64,000 nt of DNA from Pseudomonas sp. WS 5079 (GCF_012985465.1 NZ_JAAQWN010000002.1:124001-188000); one strand, 5' to 3'; counted from the first letter of the stretch, positions 1 through 10,910 are shown. Numbers and translations are program-made. Notes: generated from the letters alone by a model not told the origin.

Positions 1-640
1 ACGCCTGGCCCGCACCCTGCAAATCACCCTTGGCCAGGTTGACCTCACCCAACCAATACTGGGCATTGCCCGCGTACTGGCTGTTTGGATAACGACCCAG
101 GAAAGCGGTGAACGCCTTGCTGGCCTTGTCGAAATCCTTGGCCTTGATCAGGTCGAAGGCTGCGTCGTAATACAGCTTTTCCTTCGCCGGATCAGCCGGT
201 TCGCTGCTGGCGGCAGGGGCCTGAGTGGCGCCTGCGGCTGCACCACCGGCGGCGCTTGCGGCGCCACCGGCAGAAGAATTATCAGGAGTAGCGGCTGGTG
301 TAGCACCGGCTCCTATACGTCGGTCAAGATCCTGGTAACGCTCCAGGCCTTCCTGCTTGAGCTGACGCACTTCATTTTGCAGAACTTCAATGGTGCCTTG
401 TTGCTGCGCCAATTGATCCTGCATGCGTTGCAGTTGGTTGAACAGTTCGCCCTGTGCCGAAGGAGCGGCCGTGGCCGCTCCCCCCGCATAGGCGCCGTTC
501 GTGCCATAACCTGCAGGTGGATAGCTGCTCCCACTATTGTTATAGCCAGAGTTGCTATCTTCCACGGGAACCGCAGCCCACACCGCAAGCGGTGCAAGGC
601 TGAGAGCCAATACGGTTACAACACGACGGCACGTTCGCAT
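1..640 (-). CDS. cpoB: Tol-Pal system protein CpoB (YbgF), C-terminus beyond window
   Basis: Periplasmic cell-division coordinator that links peptidoglycan synthesis to Tol-Pal constriction. Read on the minus strand from ATG at 640 it begins MRTCRRVVTVLALSLAPLA, a clear signal peptide ending near ..VWA. A Gly/Ser/Ala-rich linker follows, then a Gln-rich coiled coil (QLQRMQDQLAQQQGTIEVLQ, about residues 68-100), an Ala/Gly-rich linker and the start of a TPR domain (YDAAFDLIKAKDFDKASKAF). The frame is still open at position 1, so the C-terminal TPR repeats are cut off. It lies 6 bp downstream of pal, the standard last gene of the tol-pal operon. Confidence 0.93.
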   Translation of the reverse strand, partial: MRTCRRVVTVLALSLAPLAVWAAVPVEDSNSGYNNSGSSYPPAGYGTNGAYAGGAATAAPSAQGELFNQLQRMQDQLAQQQGTIEVLQNEVRQLKQEGLERYQDLDRRIGAGATPAATPDNSSAGGAASAAGGAAAGATQAPAASSEPADPAKEKLYYDAAFDLIKAKDFDKASKAFTAFLGRYPNSQYAGNAQYWLGEVNLAKGDLQGAGQA

Positions 641-646
641 GACGAA

Positions 647-1147
647 TTACTTACGCAGTTCGACGCGACGGTTTTGAGCCCAGGATTGCTCGTCGTTGCC
701 GGTAGCAACTGGACGCTCTTCACCGTAGGAAACCAGTTCCAGCTGAGCTGGGGAAACACCTTGCAGTACCAGGTAGCGCTGAACGGCTTTCGCACGACGC
801 TCGCCCAGTGCCATGTTGTACTCACGAGTACCACGTTCGTCGGTGTTGCCTTCCAGAACAACGCGAGCGCCGTTACCTTTCAGGTCTTTCGCGTGAACGT
901 CCAGAGCGCGCATGGCTTCTGGCTTCAGGTCCGAACTGTCGTATTCGAAGTAGAAAGTGGTGATCGCGCGCAGAGCAGCTTCTTCGCTCAGGGAGCCGTC
1001 AACTGCACCAGTGTTGGCGCCGTAACCAGCGTTTGGATCAACAGCTGCGCCTTCACCGGCATTGTCGCCGCCTTTAGACGAGCAACCAACGGCTACGGAC
1101 AGAGCCAGAGCCAGAGCAGCAAACTTACCAAACTTCAGCATTTCCAT
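647..1147 (-). CDS. pal: Peptidoglycan-associated lipoprotein Pal (OprL)
   Basis: Outer-membrane lipoprotein that binds peptidoglycan and TolB. The signal peptide ends in a lipobox with Cys22 (SVAVGC). A short flexible linker rich in Gly/Ala/Asn leads to an OmpA-like peptidoglycan-binding domain (about residues 60-166) containing [11 protein letters not shown] and [13 protein letters not shown], which hold the Asp and Arg used to bind diaminopimelate. At 166 aa it has normal length. The first ATG (MEMLKF) is preferred because AGGAG lies 7 nt upstream; the internal Met3 is a weaker alternative. It sits between tolB and cpoB. Confidence 0.96.
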   Translation of the reverse strand: MEMLKFGKFAALALALSVAVGCSSKGGDNAGEGAAVDPNAGYGANTGAVDGSLSEEAALRAITTFYFEYDSSDLKPEAMRALDVHAKDLKGNGARVVLEGNTDERGTREYNMALGERRAKAVQRYLVLQGVSPAQLELVSYGEERPVATGNDEQSWAQNRRVELRK

Positions 1148-1202
1148 CGTGAAACTCCTAATGAACCCCAGTGTGTTAAGTACTTCTTTTTGTAGCGCCG
1201 CG

Positions 1203-2504
1203 TCAGTTCAGGTAAGGGGACCAGGACGGTTCTCTGACTTCGCCTTGTGCGGTAGGAAGCGGGAGCCTTACGCGTCCATTAATGGACACGAGCATCAAGA
1301 CTCCCCGGCCCTGCTGGCGGGTGGCGTAGATTACCATGGTGCCGTTGGGCGCGACAGTAGGCGACTCATCAAGAGTGCTATCTGTGAGGATTTTTACGCT
1401 TCCGCGCTGCAAATCCTGGGCCGCCACCTTGAAATTAGTGAAACCATCCTGGCGATGGATCATTACCAGGGTCTTTTCATCCGCCGAAAGCTTCGGATTG
1501 GCGTTGTAGTTACCAATAAAGGTCACACGCTCCGCACCACCACCGCCAACGCTGCTCTTGTAGATCTGCGGTTTGCCGCCACGGTCTGACGTGAAGTAGA
1601 TGGTCGAACCATCCTTGCCCCAGAACGGCTCGGTGTTGATACCAGGGCCGGAAGTGACACGGGTGATCTGGCGCGAACCGAGGTTCATCACGTAGATATC
1701 CGGGTTACCGTCCTTGGACAGTACGAATGCCAGGCGATTGCCATCCGGCGACCAGGCTGGGGCACCGTTCAGGCCTTCAAAGTTGGTGATCTGCTCACGG
1801 CGACCGGTGTCGATGTGCTGGACGAAGATGCGCGGACGCTTCTGCTCGAACGACACGTAGGCAATACGCTTGCCATCTGGCGCAAAACGCGGCGACAGGA
1901 TCGGCTCGCGCGATTGCAACAGGGTCACTGCACGGGCACCGTCGTAGTCCGAACGTTGCAGGGTGTAGCGGGTGTTGTTCACCGAGAAACGCTCAGCCGT
2001 CACGTACAACATGCGGGTAGAGAACGCACCCTTGATACCCACCAGTTTCTCGAACGACTGGTCGGCAATGTAGTGCGCCATGTCCCGCAGTTGGTCAACG
2101 CTGCCCGACACGCTACCGGTCAGCACTTGCTGCTCGGTGGCCACGTTGAACAGAGCGTATTGCACCTGCAAGCGACCGCCTGCTGGAACGATGCTACCTA
2201 CCATCAGGTACTGGGCGCCCAGGGCTTTCCAGTCACGGTAGATCACTTCGCTGCCTTGGGTCGGCTGGCTGATCATGTTCTGTTTCGGAATTGGCGCGTA
2301 GTAACCCGAGTTGCGCAGGTCATTACCAATGATTTCCGCCATATCGTCCGGCAGCACGCTGCCGCCCTGCCAGCCAAACGGTACAACCGCAATCGGGGTG
2401 GCCCGATCGCTACCGCTGGTTACCAGGATGTTCTTTTCATCCGCCGCCGCTATCCCTGCCATACAGCAAATAACGACAAGCATTCCTCGAAGAAGGTTTC
2501 TCAC
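1203..2504 (-). CDS. tolB: Tol-Pal translocation protein TolB
   Basis: Periplasmic beta-propeller protein that connects TolA to Pal. A signal peptide ([20 protein letters not shown]) precedes an N-terminal alpha/beta domain that starts with the TolA-binding segment, then a six-bladed propeller made of WD40-like PD40 repeats (for example [46 protein letters not shown]). At 433 aa it is full length. The start codon is GTG inside the GTGA overlap with the tolA stop, so translation is coupled to tolA. Confidence 0.96.
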   Translation of the reverse strand: MRNLLRGMLVVICCMAGIAAADEKNILVTSGSDRATPIAVVPFGWQGGSVLPDDMAEIIGNDLRNSGYYAPIPKQNMISQPTQGSEVIYRDWKALGAQYLMVGSIVPAGGRLQVQYALFNVATEQQVLTGSVSGSVDQLRDMAHYIADQSFEKLVGIKGAFSTRMLYVTAERFSVNNTRYTLQRSDYDGARAVTLLQSREPILSPRFAPDGKRIAYVSFEQKRPRIFVQHIDTGRREQITNFEGLNGAPAWSPDGNRLAFVLSKDGNPDIYVMNLGSRQITRVTSGPGINTEPFWGKDGSTIYFTSDRGGKPQIYKSSVGGGGAERVTFIGNYNANPKLSADEKTLVMIHRQDGFTNFKVAAQDLQRGSVKILTDSTLDESPTVAPNGTMVIYATRQQGRGVLMLVSINGRVRLPLPTAQGEVREPSWSPYLN

Positions 2505-3574
2505 AAGGCTAGATCCTCAGGTGTGAATGTCATCTTGAATGAACGATAGGGAGCGAAGTCGCTTGGTTTCATTCCCTGCATCTCGGTCAACCGGCCAATA
2601 TTCTTGACCGCTGCAACCGCCGAACTGTCGAACGAACCGTCGCCACTGGACTTGGCCACGCTGACCGAAGTCACCGTACCGTCTGGCAACATGCCGATCT
2701 GCAGCACGACTGTCATGCCTTTGCGTGCCGAAGGTGGACGTGTCCAGCCTTCTGCTGCGCGAGCGCGAATCAGATCGTCGAAACTGCCCGCGACTTCGTC
2801 ACCACGTTCATCGGCCAAGGCCTGCTGACGTTGCGGCGTGTCGGAAAGCAAATCTGCCAAGGCCTGGGCCTTTTTATCTTCGGCGGATTTACGCGCTGCT
2901 TCCTGGGCCTTTTTCTTGGAGGCGTCGGCGGCAGCTTTCTTCTTCGCGTCATCGGCGATTTTCTTCTTCGCCTCGTCTGCTTCAGCTTTTTTCTTGGCGT
3001 CTTCGGCGGCTTTCTTCTTCGCGTCTTCGACTATCTTTTTCTTGGCTTCTTCAGCGGCCTTTTTCTTGGCCTCTTCTTCAGCCGCTTTCTTGGCTTCTTC
3101 TTCAGATTTCTTCTTGGCTATATCAGCCAATTGTTTCTCTTCGGCTTTTTTGGCTTCGGCAGCTTTCTCGGCTTTCTTGGCTTCATCAGCCTTTTTCGCC
3201 TCGTCGGCCTTCTTCGCTTCGTCAGCCTTTTTCGATTCTTCGGCCTTTTGAGCCGCCTCGTCTTTCTTTTGTTCCGCAGCAGCCTTCACCGCTTCCTGCT
3301 CGACCTTCTTCTGTTCCATCTGTTCGACTTCAGTCTGGCGCGCAGCCGACTTCTGGGCCTCACCGGCAATCTTCTGATTGGTCTGGGTGGTGGCCTGACT
3401 TTTCGATTTCAGCTGATACAGGGTCGCCTGCACGATCGGCTTGGCTGGCGGCAGCTCCGGGGTCATGGCAAAGCTGACAAACAGCATGCCAAACACCAGA
3501 ACGTGCAGGGCAATCGCCCAGACGCTAGGCCAGAAGAAGCTTTCCGAGGCGGACGGCTCTCGCTGTTGCTGCAT
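2501..3574 (-). CDS. tolA: Cell envelope integrity protein TolA
   Basis: Inner-membrane protein that spans the periplasm and uses the proton-motive force relayed by TolQR to engage TolB-Pal. Domain I is a short cytoplasmic tail plus one membrane helix (about residues 16-37, [20 protein letters not shown]). Domain II (about 60-240) is an almost pure Ala/Lys/Glu helix made of degenerate units such as [16 protein letters not shown] and [14 protein letters not shown]. Domain III (about 245-357) is the compact TolA C-terminal fold ([20 protein letters not shown]). It overlaps tolR by one base (TGATG arrangement) and tolB by 4 bp. Domain II is repetitive, so its length probably differs between strains. 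Confidence 0.96.
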   Translation of the reverse strand: MQQQREPSASESFFWPSVWAIALHVLVFGMLFVSFAMTPELPPAKPIVQATLYQLKSKSQATTQTNQKIAGEAQKSAARQTEVEQMEQKKVEQEAVKAAAEQKKDEAAQKAEESKKADEAKKADEAKKADEAKKAEKAAEAKKAEEKQLADIAKKKSEEEAKKAAEEEAKKKAAEEAKKKIVEDAKKKAAEDAKKKAEADEAKKKIADDAKKKAAADASKKKAQEAARKSAEDKKAQALADLLSDTPQRQQALADERGDEVAGSFDDLIRARAAEGWTRPPSARKGMTVVLQIGMLPDGTVTSVSVAKSSGDGSFDSSAVAAVKNIGRLTEMQGMKPSDFAPYRSFKMTFTPEDLAL

Positions 3575-4035
3575 CAGGGCGCCTCGGTAATCAAGCCAAC
3601 ATTACCGACCCCGGCCTTCTGCAGCCCGCCCATGGCGCCCATGACGGAGCCGTAGTCGACCGACTTGTCACCGCGGATGAACACCTGGGTGTGCTTGCCG
3701 CCTTCATTGCCGGCGCGGATGATTTTGGTCACGGCGTCGGTCATCTGCGGCAAGGTCATGGCCTTGTCCTGTTGCTTCTGGGTGTCGACTTCGCTGCCAA
3801 GGTTCCAGTAATAGGTCTTGTCAGCCTTGATCGAAATGGTCAGGACCTGGGTGTTGTTGTCCTGCGGCAAGGCTTCGCTGGAAACCTTGGGCAGATCAAC
3901 CTTCACCCCCTGATTGAGCATCGGCGCGGTCACCATGAAGATCACCAGCAGCACCAGCATCACGTCGATGTAAGGCACTACGTTCATCTCGGCGACCGGC
4001 TTGCGCTTTTTGCGAGCTCGAGCGATTAAAGCCAT
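3574..4035 (-). CDS. tolR: Tol-Pal proton-channel subunit TolR
   Basis: ExbD/TolR family inner-membrane protein of 153 aa. One transmembrane helix follows a basic cytoplasmic tail (RARKKRK); the helix contains Asp24 in YIDVMLVLLVIFMV, the protonatable residue required for proton-driven rotation or motion of the TolQR motor. The remainder is a periplasmic dimerisation domain. It lies between tolQ and tolA in the usual order. Confidence 0.96.
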   Translation of the reverse strand: MALIARARKKRKPVAEMNVVPYIDVMLVLLVIFMVTAPMLNQGVKVDLPKVSSEALPQDNNTQVLTISIKADKTYYWNLGSEVDTQKQQDKAMTLPQMTDAVTKIIRAGNEGGKHTQVFIRGDKSVDYGSVMGAMGGLQKAGVGNVGLITEAP

Positions 4036-4049
4036 TGGGAATTACCTGC

Positions 4050-4745
4050 TTATTCTTCGCTGGTGTGCACTTTACGGTGCAGGATCGCCTGGAATTCATC
4101 GGCGAAGGTGTAGTAACGGCCAATCAGGGTTTCGCTGGTGGCGGCGAAACGGTTGTAGGCAATTACTGCGGGGATTGCAGCGAACAAGCCGATGGCAGTG
4201 GCGATCAGCGCTTCGGCGATACCCGGGGCCACGGTGGCCAGGGTCGCTTGCTGGGCCGTTGCCAGGCCACGGAAGGAGTTCATGATGCCCCATACGGTGC
4301 CGAACAGGCCGATATACGGGCTGACCGAACCGACGGTGGCCAGGAACGGCAGGCTCTGCTCGAGCTTTTCTTCCTCACGGGAGATCGCTACGCGCATCGC
4401 ACGGGCCACGCCTTCCATGACCGCTTCCGGGTCGACGCCGGACTGCTGGCGCAGGCGGGAAAATTCCTTGAAGCCGGCGCGAAAGATCTGCTCGACGCCC
4501 GAGTCCGGGTCCGGGTTGCTGCCCGCCTGGCGATACAGCTTGGACAGGTCGATACCCGACCAGAAGCGCTCTTCGAAGCTCTCCAGGGCGCGTCGACCGG
4601 CGCGCAGCAGGTTGCTGCGCTGGAAAATCATGACCCATGAGGTAACCGATGCGGCTACCAGGGTCAGCATGACCAGTTGAACCACGACACTGGCATTGCT
4701 GACCAGGCTCCACATGGAGGAATGGTCGACGACGGTAGGTTCCAC
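4050..4745 (-). CDS. tolQ: Tol-Pal proton-channel subunit TolQ
   Basis: MotA/TolQ/ExbB family inner-membrane protein of 231 aa. The first membrane helix is near residues 15-37 (VQLVMLTLVAASVTSWVMIF); two further helices lie in the C-terminal half (FLATVGSVSPYIGLFGTVWG and IATAIGLFAAIPAVIAYN), with the family GLFGTV and AIPA signatures. The start is GTG with GGAG 7 nt upstream. It begins 1 bp after the ybgC stop, so the operon reads ybgC-tolQRAB-pal-cpoB. Confidence 0.96.
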   Translation of the reverse strand: MEPTVVDHSSMWSLVSNASVVVQLVMLTLVAASVTSWVMIFQRSNLLRAGRRALESFEERFWSGIDLSKLYRQAGSNPDPDSGVEQIFRAGFKEFSRLRQQSGVDPEAVMEGVARAMRVAISREEEKLEQSLPFLATVGSVSPYIGLFGTVWGIMNSFRGLATAQQATLATVAPGIAEALIATAIGLFAAIPAVIAYNRFAATSETLIGRYYTFADEFQAILHRKVHTSEE

Positions 4746-4746
4746 G

Positions 4747-5202
4747 CTAAATCTCCTGCTTTGATTGTTGACCCGCGCCGCTCACGTTGGCAAAGGCCGC
4801 ACGTAGAGTTTCGGGAATGGCCCTGGGTTTCAAACTGTTGGTGCGCACACACGCCACCAGGAACTGCCCCTCACAGAGCAGCGTTGCATCCGTTGCCCGC
4901 CTGACCTGCTGTTTAAAGCGCAGGCTGGCACGGTTCAATTCGATTACTTGCGCGCTGACCAGCAATTCATCGTCCAGTCGCGCCGGCGCGTAGTAACGGG
5001 CCTCGCTGGAATGCACGACAAATAACAGGTCCTCCCCTGCCAGCTGGGATTGGGCAAAGCCCAGCTCCCGTAGCCGCTCGGTTCGAGCCCGCTCCATGAA
5101 CTTTAGATAATTGACGTAATACACGATGCCGCCCGCATCGGTGTCCTCGTAATAAACGCGACAGCGATGTGCGAACGACTGATCCCCGTTTTGCGCGCGC
5201 AT
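4747..5202 (-). CDS. ybgC: Acyl-CoA thioesterase YbgC, first gene of the tol-pal operon
   Basis: Hotdog-fold thioesterase of 151 aa associated with the Tol-Pal operon and with phospholipid metabolism. The 4HBT active-site motif [20 protein letters not shown] places the catalytic Asp at residue 22. The only in-frame ATG near the N-terminus is used, although the best Shine-Dalgarno (GAGGAG) is unusually far upstream (about 14 nt). A 139-bp spacer separates it from ruvB; it probably holds the tol operon promoter. Confidence 0.93.
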   Translation of the reverse strand: MRAQNGDQSFAHRCRVYYEDTDAGGIVYYVNYLKFMERARTERLRELGFAQSQLAGEDLLFVVHSSEARYYAPARLDDELLVSAQVIELNRASLRFKQQVRRATDATLLCEGQFLVACVRTNSLKPRAIPETLRAAFANVSGAGQQSKQEI

Positions 5203-5341
5203 ACTCTAGTGCTTACTCCTCAGGTTGCCAATCCGGCCAGGCAACTGTTTTTCATTCTCTGCAGCATTTCTAACGAAAGAATGACGACGCCAGCCACTAG
5301 GACAGCACAAACGCCGAATAAATCGACCCGCCATGCCTTTT

Positions 5342-6400
5342 TTAATCGTCCACTGCATCGAGGAATTCGTCTACCACAGGCATCTCCCCCAATCGTGACG
5401 GAATGTTTAACCCAAAGTGCAGATACGCGTGGCGCGTGACCACCCGCCCCCTTGGCGTACGCATGATGTAACCCTGTTGAATCAGGTACGGTTCCAGCAC
5501 ATCCTCAATGGTATGGCGCTCCTCACTGATGGCGGCGGCCAGGCTATCCACGCCCACCGGCCCACCATCGAACTTCTCGATCATGGTCAACAGCAGGCGC
5601 CGGTCCTGATGGTCGAAGCCATGTTCATCGACGTCCAGCAGGTTCAACGCCAGGTCGGCCACAGCCTTGGTGATATGGCCCTTGGCCCGCACCTCGGCAA
5701 AATCGCGCACCCGGCGCAACAAACGGTTGGCAATCCGCGGTGTGCCACGGGCCCTGCGGGCAATCTCGAAGGCGCCTTCCGGGTCGAGCGGCAAGCCGAG
5801 AATCCCCGCCGAACGGCTGACAATCGTCGCAAGGTCAGCAGTGCTATAGAACTCTAGACGTTGAACAATGCCGAAACGGTCTCGCAACGGGTTGGTCAAC
5901 ATGCCGGCACGGGTGGTGGCGCCGACCAGGGTGAACGGCGGCAGGTCGAGCTTGATCGAGCGCGCGGCCGGCCCTTCGCCAATCATGATATCCAGCTGGA
6001 AATCTTCCATGGCCGGGTATAGCACTTCTTCAACGATGGGCGACAACCGGTGGATTTCGTCGATGAACAGCACGTCATGGGGTTCAAGGTTGGTCAGCAA
6101 CGCAGCCAGGTCGCCCGGGCGCTCCAGCACCGGGCCGGAGGTGCTCTTGATCGACACGCCCATTTCCTGGGCGATGATGTTGGCCAGGGTAGTCTTGCCC
6201 AGCCCCGGCGGGCCGAAGATCAGCGTGTGGTCCAGGGACTCGGCACGCCCACGTGCCGCCTGGATGAACAGCTCCATCTGCTCGCGCACGGTGGGCTGGC
6301 CAATGTAATCGGCAAGGCTCAGGGGGCGGATGGCCCGGTCCTGGACCTCTTCACGGTCGCGAGGGCCGGTGGCTGCAATCAGACGATCAGCTTCAATCAC
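5342..6400 (-). CDS. ruvB: Holliday junction branch-migration helicase RuvB
   Basis: Hexameric AAA+ motor that drives branch migration with RuvA. A 352-aa protein with Walker [12 protein letters not shown], Walker B FIDEIHRL, sensor 1 [10 protein letters not shown] and a C-terminal winged helix ([16 protein letters not shown]). The start is GTG and directly follows the ruvA stop codon (TAA-GTG), so the two are translationally coupled. Confidence 0.97.
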   Translation of the reverse strand: MIEADRLIAATGPRDREEVQDRAIRPLSLADYIGQPTVREQMELFIQAARGRAESLDHTLIFGPPGLGKTTLANIIAQEMGVSIKSTSGPVLERPGDLAALLTNLEPHDVLFIDEIHRLSPIVEEVLYPAMEDFQLDIMIGEGPAARSIKLDLPPFTLVGATTRAGMLTNPLRDRFGIVQRLEFYSTADLATIVSRSAGILGLPLDPEGAFEIARRARGTPRIANRLLRRVRDFAEVRAKGHITKAVADLALNLLDVDEHGFDHQDRRLLLTMIEKFDGGPVGVDSLAAAISEERHTIEDVLEPYLIQQGYIMRTPRGRVVTRHAYLHFGLNIPSRLGEMPVVDEFLDAVDD

Positions 6401-7012
6401 TTAAATCATTCCCTTCAGGGCTCGGCGGATCATGTCTTCAGCGCTCAGGTTCTTGTCCTTGATGGCCGACACTGCCTTGCTGGCCTCCTGTGGCTTGTAG
6501 CCAAGGGAGATCAGCGCATTGACGGCGTCACTTTCGGCGCTGGCGACTTGGGCCGCCGGCATATCCGGCTGGTTTGGCACCAGCGCAAACATGCTTGGCA
6601 CCACTTCCCAGGCTTTGAAGCGATCCTTGAGCTCCACCAGCAGGCGCTCAGCGGTTTTTTTGCCGACACCCGGCACCTTGGTCAGCGCCGAGGTGTCCTG
6701 GGCCGAAACAGCACGTACCAACTCGTCCACTTCCAGGCTCGACATCAAGGCCAGGGCCAGTTTCGGGCCAACGCCATTGAGGCGGATCAGCTCGCGGAAG
6801 AAGTCGCGGTCGCGCTTGCCGATGAAACCATAGAGTAGTTGCGCGTCTTCGCGCACCACCAGATGGGTGTGCAACGTTATCGGTTCACCGACCGACGGTA
6901 GGCGGTACAGGGTGGTCATGGGCACTTCCAGCTCATACCCCAGCCCGTTTACATCCAGAATCAGGTGCGGCGGCTGTTTCTCAGCCAGGGTGCCGCGCAA
7001 GCGTCCAATCAC
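6401..7012 (-). CDS. ruvA: Holliday junction DNA-binding protein RuvA
   Basis: Tetrameric junction-binding subunit, 203 aa. N-terminal OB fold ([20 protein letters not shown]), two helix-hairpin-helix motifs ([18 protein letters not shown] and [19 protein letters not shown]) and the RuvB-contacting domain III at the C-terminus ([19 protein letters not shown]). GTG start with AAGGA 8 nt upstream. It lies between ruvC and ruvB. Confidence 0.97.
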   Translation of the reverse strand: MIGRLRGTLAEKQPPHLILDVNGLGYELEVPMTTLYRLPSVGEPITLHTHLVVREDAQLLYGFIGKRDRDFFRELIRLNGVGPKLALALMSSLEVDELVRAVSAQDTSALTKVPGVGKKTAERLLVELKDRFKAWEVVPSMFALVPNQPDMPAAQVASAESDAVNALISLGYKPQEASKAVSAIKDKNLSAEDMIRRALKGMI

Positions 7013-7075
7013 GGTTCAGATCCTTAAAGCTTGAGGTCAGATCGAGGCCCGACCATAACGATTGCGCTGATGCTA

Positions 7076-7600
7076 TCAGAGACGCAGGCGCCCGCCACGA
7101 CTGCGTGCCGTGCCAAGGCCGTGAGGCAGCAGGCTGGAGCGGGTGTGGGCATGGCAAATGGCGATGGCCAGGGCGTCAGAAGCGTCGATCTGTGGCTTGG
7201 AGGTGAGTTTGAGCATATGCATGACCATCATCTGCACCTGCTCTTTATTCGCCGCGCCGGTGCCAACCACCGCCTGCTTGACCTGGGTCGCGGTGTATTC
7301 GGCGATTTCCATCCCCTCCTCCGCTCCGGCGACGATGGCGGCGCCGCGGGCCTGGCCCAGCTTGAGGGCCGAGTCGGCATTTTTGGCCATGAATACCTTT
7401 TCGATGCCCATGGTCACCGGCCCGTAGGTCTGGATCACTTCACGTACGCCGCGATAGACGATCTGCAAACGCTCGGCCAGCTCCCCGGCGCCGGTACGGA
7501 TACATCCCGACGCCACGTAGATACAGCCACGCGGGGTCTGCTGCACCACGCCAAAGCCGGTGATGCGCGAACCGGGGTCGATACCTAGGATTAAAGTCAT
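7076..7600 (-). CDS. ruvC: Holliday junction resolvase RuvC
   Basis: Endonuclease that cuts Holliday junctions, 174 aa from the ATG at 7600 ([19 protein letters not shown]). The first catalytic Asp is in GIDPGS, a Glu in [10 protein letters not shown] and the C-terminal acidic pair in [14 protein letters not shown]. The same frame stays open for another 46 codons upstream, but those codons translate the adjacent REPIN and have no family match, so they are excluded. First gene of ruvC-ruvA-ruvB. Confidence 0.97.
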   Translation of the reverse strand: MTLILGIDPGSRITGFGVVQQTPRGCIYVASGCIRTGAGELAERLQIVYRGVREVIQTYGPVTMGIEKVFMAKNADSALKLGQARGAAIVAGAEEGMEIAEYTATQVKQAVVGTGAANKEQVQMMVMHMLKLTSKPQIDASDALAIAICHAHTRSSLLPHGLGTARSRGGRLRL

Positions 7601-7648
7601 AACGCCTGCAGGTTGGGTAAACACATTTTTTGATACAGCGAAGATCCA

Positions 7649-7740
7649 ATGTGGGAGCGGGCTTGCTCGCGAAAGCGGTGTTTCAGTCAACGCATGTACT
7701 GACTGACAAACCGCTTTCGCGAGCAAGCCCGCTCCCACAT
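7649..7740. repeat. REPIN: perfect 30-bp inverted repeat
   Basis: The arms at 7649-7678 and 7711-7740 are exact reverse complements (core GTGGGAGCGGGCTTGCTCGC) separated by 32 bp. This is the paired-REP (REPIN) architecture known from P. fluorescens, mobilised in trans by a RAYT transposase that is not present in this window. It lies in the yebC-ruvC spacer. Confidence 0.9.
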
Positions 7741-7758
7741 TATGGTCTACACCAGCCT

Positions 7759-8505
7759 TCAGACTAGCTGTGCGGCCACGTCTTCTGGAATGTCGGCGTT
7801 GGAGTAGACGTTCTGCACATCATCCAGGTCTTCAAGCATGTCCAGCATCTTGAGCACCTTCTGCGCGCCGTCCAGGTCCAGTTCGGCGCTGGTGGTCGGC
7901 AGCATGACGATTTCCGCGTCGGTGCCTTTGAAACCCGCCGCTTCCAGGGCGTTACGCACCGCGTAGAAGCCGGCAAACGAGGTGAATACGTCGATGGAGC
8001 CGTCTTCGTTGGTCACCACGTCGTCGGCATCCGCCTCCATCGCAGCTTCCATCAGCGCGTCTTCATCGGTGCCCGGCGCGAAGGTAATCTGGCCCTTGCG
8101 CTCGAACAGATAGGCTACCGAACCATCCGTACCCAGGTTGCCGCCACACTTGCTGAACGCATGGCGTACGGCCGCCGCGGTACGGTTGCGGTTGTCGGTC
8201 ATGCACTCAACCATCACCGCAACGCCGCCCGGGCCGTAGCCTTCATAGGTCAGTTCGACCATATCGTCGGTATCGGCCGCACCGGCCCCACGGGCCACGG
8301 CGCGGTCGATGATGTCGCGGCTCATGTTGGCGCCCAGGGCCTTGTCCAGCGCCAGGCGCAGGCGTGGGTTGGAGCCAGGATCACCGCCGCCCTGGCGGGC
8401 AGCGACGGTCAGTTCGCGAATCCACTTGGTGAAGATCTTGCCTTTCTTGGCATCCTGACGCTCTTTGCGGTGCTTGATGTTCGCCCACTTGGAATGGCCA
8501 GCCAT
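7759..8505 (-). CDS. yebC: YebC/PmpR-family transcriptional regulator
   Basis: A 248-aa TACO1/YebC protein starting [20 protein letters not shown], the family signature, with the acidic central region [19 protein letters not shown]. In P. aeruginosa the orthologue at this position (before ruvC) is PmpR, a repressor of the PQS regulator gene pqsR; other YebC proteins act on ribosomes at poly-proline stretches, so the role here is not settled. GGAG 7 nt before the ATG. Confidence 0.95.
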   Translation of the reverse strand: MAGHSKWANIKHRKERQDAKKGKIFTKWIRELTVAARQGGGDPGSNPRLRLALDKALGANMSRDIIDRAVARGAGAADTDDMVELTYEGYGPGGVAVMVECMTDNRNRTAAAVRHAFSKCGGNLGTDGSVAYLFERKGQITFAPGTDEDALMEAAMEADADDVVTNEDGSIDVFTSFAGFYAVRNALEAAGFKGTDAEIVMLPTTSAELDLDGAQKVLKMLDMLEDLDDVQNVYSNADIPEDVAAQLV

Positions 8506-8577
8506 AACACAACTCCGAAATTCTCTAGAAACCTTTCAATCCCGCCCCAGGCGAGATTTCCCTCTTTTAAACGCAAA

Positions 8578-8597
8578 GGCGCATCCGAAGATGCGCC
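8578..8597 (-). terminator. Probable rho-independent terminator of aspS
   Basis: An 8-bp stem GGCGCATC/GATGCGCC with a 4-nt loop, 43 bp past the aspS stop. On the minus strand the stem is followed by TTTGCGTTT, a moderate U-tract. Confidence 0.65.
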
Positions 8598-8640
8598 ATT
8601 TTGACTGCGTACAACCTTATCGCGCTTTCACGCCGCAGCC

Positions 8641-10416
8641 TTACTCAGCCTTCGGCGCCTCGCGCAGACGAATGTGCAGCTCGCGCAGTGCCTTGGCATC
8701 CACCACGCCTGGAGCCTGGGTCATGACGTCCGCAGCACTCTGGGTTTTCGGGAAGGCAATCACTTCACGGATCGACTGGGCACCGGTCATCAGCATCACC
8801 AGGCGGTCAAGGCCGAAGGCCAGGCCGCCGTGGGGTGGAGCACCGTATTTCAGGGCGTCGAGCAGGAAGCCGAACTTCTCTTCCTGTTCCGCTTCGTTGA
8901 TGCCCAGCAGGCGGAACACCGACTGCTGCATCTCTTTGCGGTGGATACGGATCGAACCGCCACCCAGCTCGGTGCCGTTGAGCACCATGTCGTAGGCACG
9001 GGACAGGGCGCCAGCCGGGTTGGCTTCCAGCTCCTGCGGCGTGCACTTGGGTGCGGTGAACGGGTGATGCAGGGCGCTGAAGCTGCCGTCGTCGTTCTCT
9101 TCGAACATCGGGAAGTCGACGACCCACATCGGTGCCCACTTGCAGGTCAGCAGGTCGAGGTCGTGGCCCAGCTTGATCCGCAGCGAGCCCAGGGCTTCGC
9201 TGACGATCTTGGCCTTGTCGGCGCCGAAGAACACGATATCGCCATCGACTGCGCCAACGCGATCGAGGATCACATTGAGCTTGTCTTCCGGGATGTTCTT
9301 GACGATTGGCGACTGCAGGCCTTCAACACCCTTGGCGCGCTCGTTGACCTTGATGTAAGCCAGGCCCTTGGCACCGTAGATGCCGACGAACTTGGTGTAG
9401 TCGTCGATCTGTTTGCGCGGCATGCTCGCCCCGCCTGGCACACGCAGTGCGGCAATGCGGCATTTCGGATCGTTGGCCGGGCCGCTGAATACCTTGAAGT
9501 CGACTTCCTTGAGCTGGTCGGCAACGTCGACCAGCTCCAGCGGGTTGCGCAGGTCTGGCTTGTCGGAACCGTAGCGGCGCATGGCTTCTTCGAAGGTCAT
9601 GTGCGGGAACTCGCCGAATTCCAGGTCCAGCACTTCCTTGAACAGGTTGCGGATCATTTCTTCGGTCAGGCCCATGATCTCTTTTTCATCGAGGAAGCTG
9701 GTCTCGATGTCGATCTGGGTGAATTCCGGCTGGCGGTCGGCGCGCAGGTCTTCGTCGCGAAAGCACTTGGCGATCTGGTAGTAGCGGTCGAAGCCAGCGA
9801 CCATCAGCAGTTGCTTGAACAACTGCGGCGATTGCGGCAAGGCGAAGAAGCTACCGGCGTGGGTACGACTTGGCACCAGGTAGTCACGTGCGCCTTCTGG
9901 CGTAGCACGGGTCAGGATCGGCGTCTCGACGTCGAGGAAGCCGTTCTCGTCGAGGAAGCGACGGATGCTGGTGGTCATGCGCGAGCGCAGGCGCAGCTTC
10001 TCGGCCATTTCCGGACGACGCAGGTCGAGGAAGCGATAACGCAGGCGGGTTTCTTCGCCAACGTCGGAGAACTCGTTGAGTGGGAACGGCGGGGTTTCCG
10101 ACTCGTTAAGCACTTCCAGCTCGTAGCCCAGGACTTCGATCATGCCCGACGCCATGTTGGCGTTGGTGGCACCGGCCGGACGCAGGCGAACCTTGCCGGT
10201 GATTTTCACGACGTATTCGCTGCGCACGCGGTCAGCGGCGGCGAAGCTCTCGGCGCGATCCGGGTCGAATACCACCTGGGCCAGACCGTCACGATCACGG
10301 ATATCGAGGAAAATCACCCCGCCATGGTCGCGGCGACGGTGAACCCATCCGCAAAGGGTGATTTCCTGACCTTCCAGGGTCTCGTTCAGTTGGCCGCAAT
10401 AGTGGCTGCGCATCAT
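8641..10416 (-). CDS. aspS: Aspartyl-tRNA synthetase (probably non-discriminating type)
   Basis: Class II synthetase of 591 aa that charges tRNA-Asp. The N-terminal OB fold ([20 protein letters not shown]) binds the anticodon; class II motif 2 ([19 protein letters not shown]), the bacterial GAD insert and motif 3 ([13 protein letters not shown]) follow. His31 and a Gly near residue 82 are present; in P. aeruginosa these residues go with relaxed tRNA-Asp/tRNA-Asn specificity, so non-discrimination is inferred. The MMRSHYCG start is chosen over a 20-codon upstream extension because it matches the family N-terminus. Confidence 0.97.
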   Translation of the reverse strand: MMRSHYCGQLNETLEGQEITLCGWVHRRRDHGGVIFLDIRDRDGLAQVVFDPDRAESFAAADRVRSEYVVKITGKVRLRPAGATNANMASGMIEVLGYELEVLNESETPPFPLNEFSDVGEETRLRYRFLDLRRPEMAEKLRLRSRMTTSIRRFLDENGFLDVETPILTRATPEGARDYLVPSRTHAGSFFALPQSPQLFKQLLMVAGFDRYYQIAKCFRDEDLRADRQPEFTQIDIETSFLDEKEIMGLTEEMIRNLFKEVLDLEFGEFPHMTFEEAMRRYGSDKPDLRNPLELVDVADQLKEVDFKVFSGPANDPKCRIAALRVPGGASMPRKQIDDYTKFVGIYGAKGLAYIKVNERAKGVEGLQSPIVKNIPEDKLNVILDRVGAVDGDIVFFGADKAKIVSEALGSLRIKLGHDLDLLTCKWAPMWVVDFPMFEENDDGSFSALHHPFTAPKCTPQELEANPAGALSRAYDMVLNGTELGGGSIRIHRKEMQQSVFRLLGINEAEQEEKFGFLLDALKYGAPPHGGLAFGLDRLVMLMTGAQSIREVIAFPKTQSAADVMTQAPGVVDAKALRELHIRLREAPKAE

Positions 10417-10526
10417 GGTAGTGGTTTCACTTCTCGTAATTCGAAATTCGGTGGAGTTCCTGCTCGGACACCGCACCTATTAAGTCAGGCCACGGATAAT
10501 GCAGGAGCTCGCGCGTAGAGTTCAAC

Positions 10527-10748
10527 TCAGTCTGCTTTGTCGCCGCCCGCCAGATTCTTCTTGGCGCCGGTCTTGAAGTCCGTCTCGTACCAGCCGCTAC
10601 CGCTCAGGCGAAAGCCCGGCATCGACAACATTTTTTTCAGCTCGGGCGCCTGGCAAGCAGGGCAATCGACCAACGGCGCGTCGCTGATCTTTTGAATGGC
10701 TTCCAACTGATGACCACAGGAAGCGCATTGGTAATCGTACATGGGCAT
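10527..10748 (-). CDS. FmdB-family zinc-ribbon protein
   Basis: A 73-aa protein starting MPMYDYQCASCGHQLE with two CxxC knuckles (CASC and CPAC), the pattern of the FmdB/CxxC_CxxC_SSSS regulatory-protein family. It probably binds zinc. The family has no established molecular function; related genes often lie upstream of aspS, as here. Confidence 0.9.
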   Translation of the reverse strand: MPMYDYQCASCGHQLEAIQKISDAPLVDCPACQAPELKKMLSMPGFRLSGSGWYETDFKTGAKKNLAGGDKAD

Positions 10749-10910
10749 GGAATATCTCGGCGATCACATCACTGCTGCGCCACGCTCCGTACCAGCCGGT
10801 ATGCGCAGCAAAGGGCGAGATTATATCCGTTAAATCGAGGCTGTGCAGCCGTGGCAACGTGCAGCCCACTTAGACCAACACCTCTGCCCCCCTGATACGG
10901 GACAACCGGC

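Noticed and set aside
3000..3300. Repetitive AAG/GCC-rich stretch as a possible tandem-repeat element
   Set aside because: It is coding sequence for TolA domain II, not a separate repeat element.
2831..3655. Very hydrophobic Phe/Leu-rich open frame opposite tolA
   Set aside because: It is the reverse complement of TolA's Ala/Lys repeat; the apparent membrane protein is an artefact of codon bias.
7601..7738. 46-codon N-terminal extension of RuvC
   Set aside because: It reads through the REPIN at 7649-7740 and has no family match; the family start is at 7600.
8674..10518. 614-codon open frame opposite aspS
   Set aside because: It mirrors a confirmed class II synthetase; high-GC genes often leave the antisense frame open. 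Its translation has no domain.
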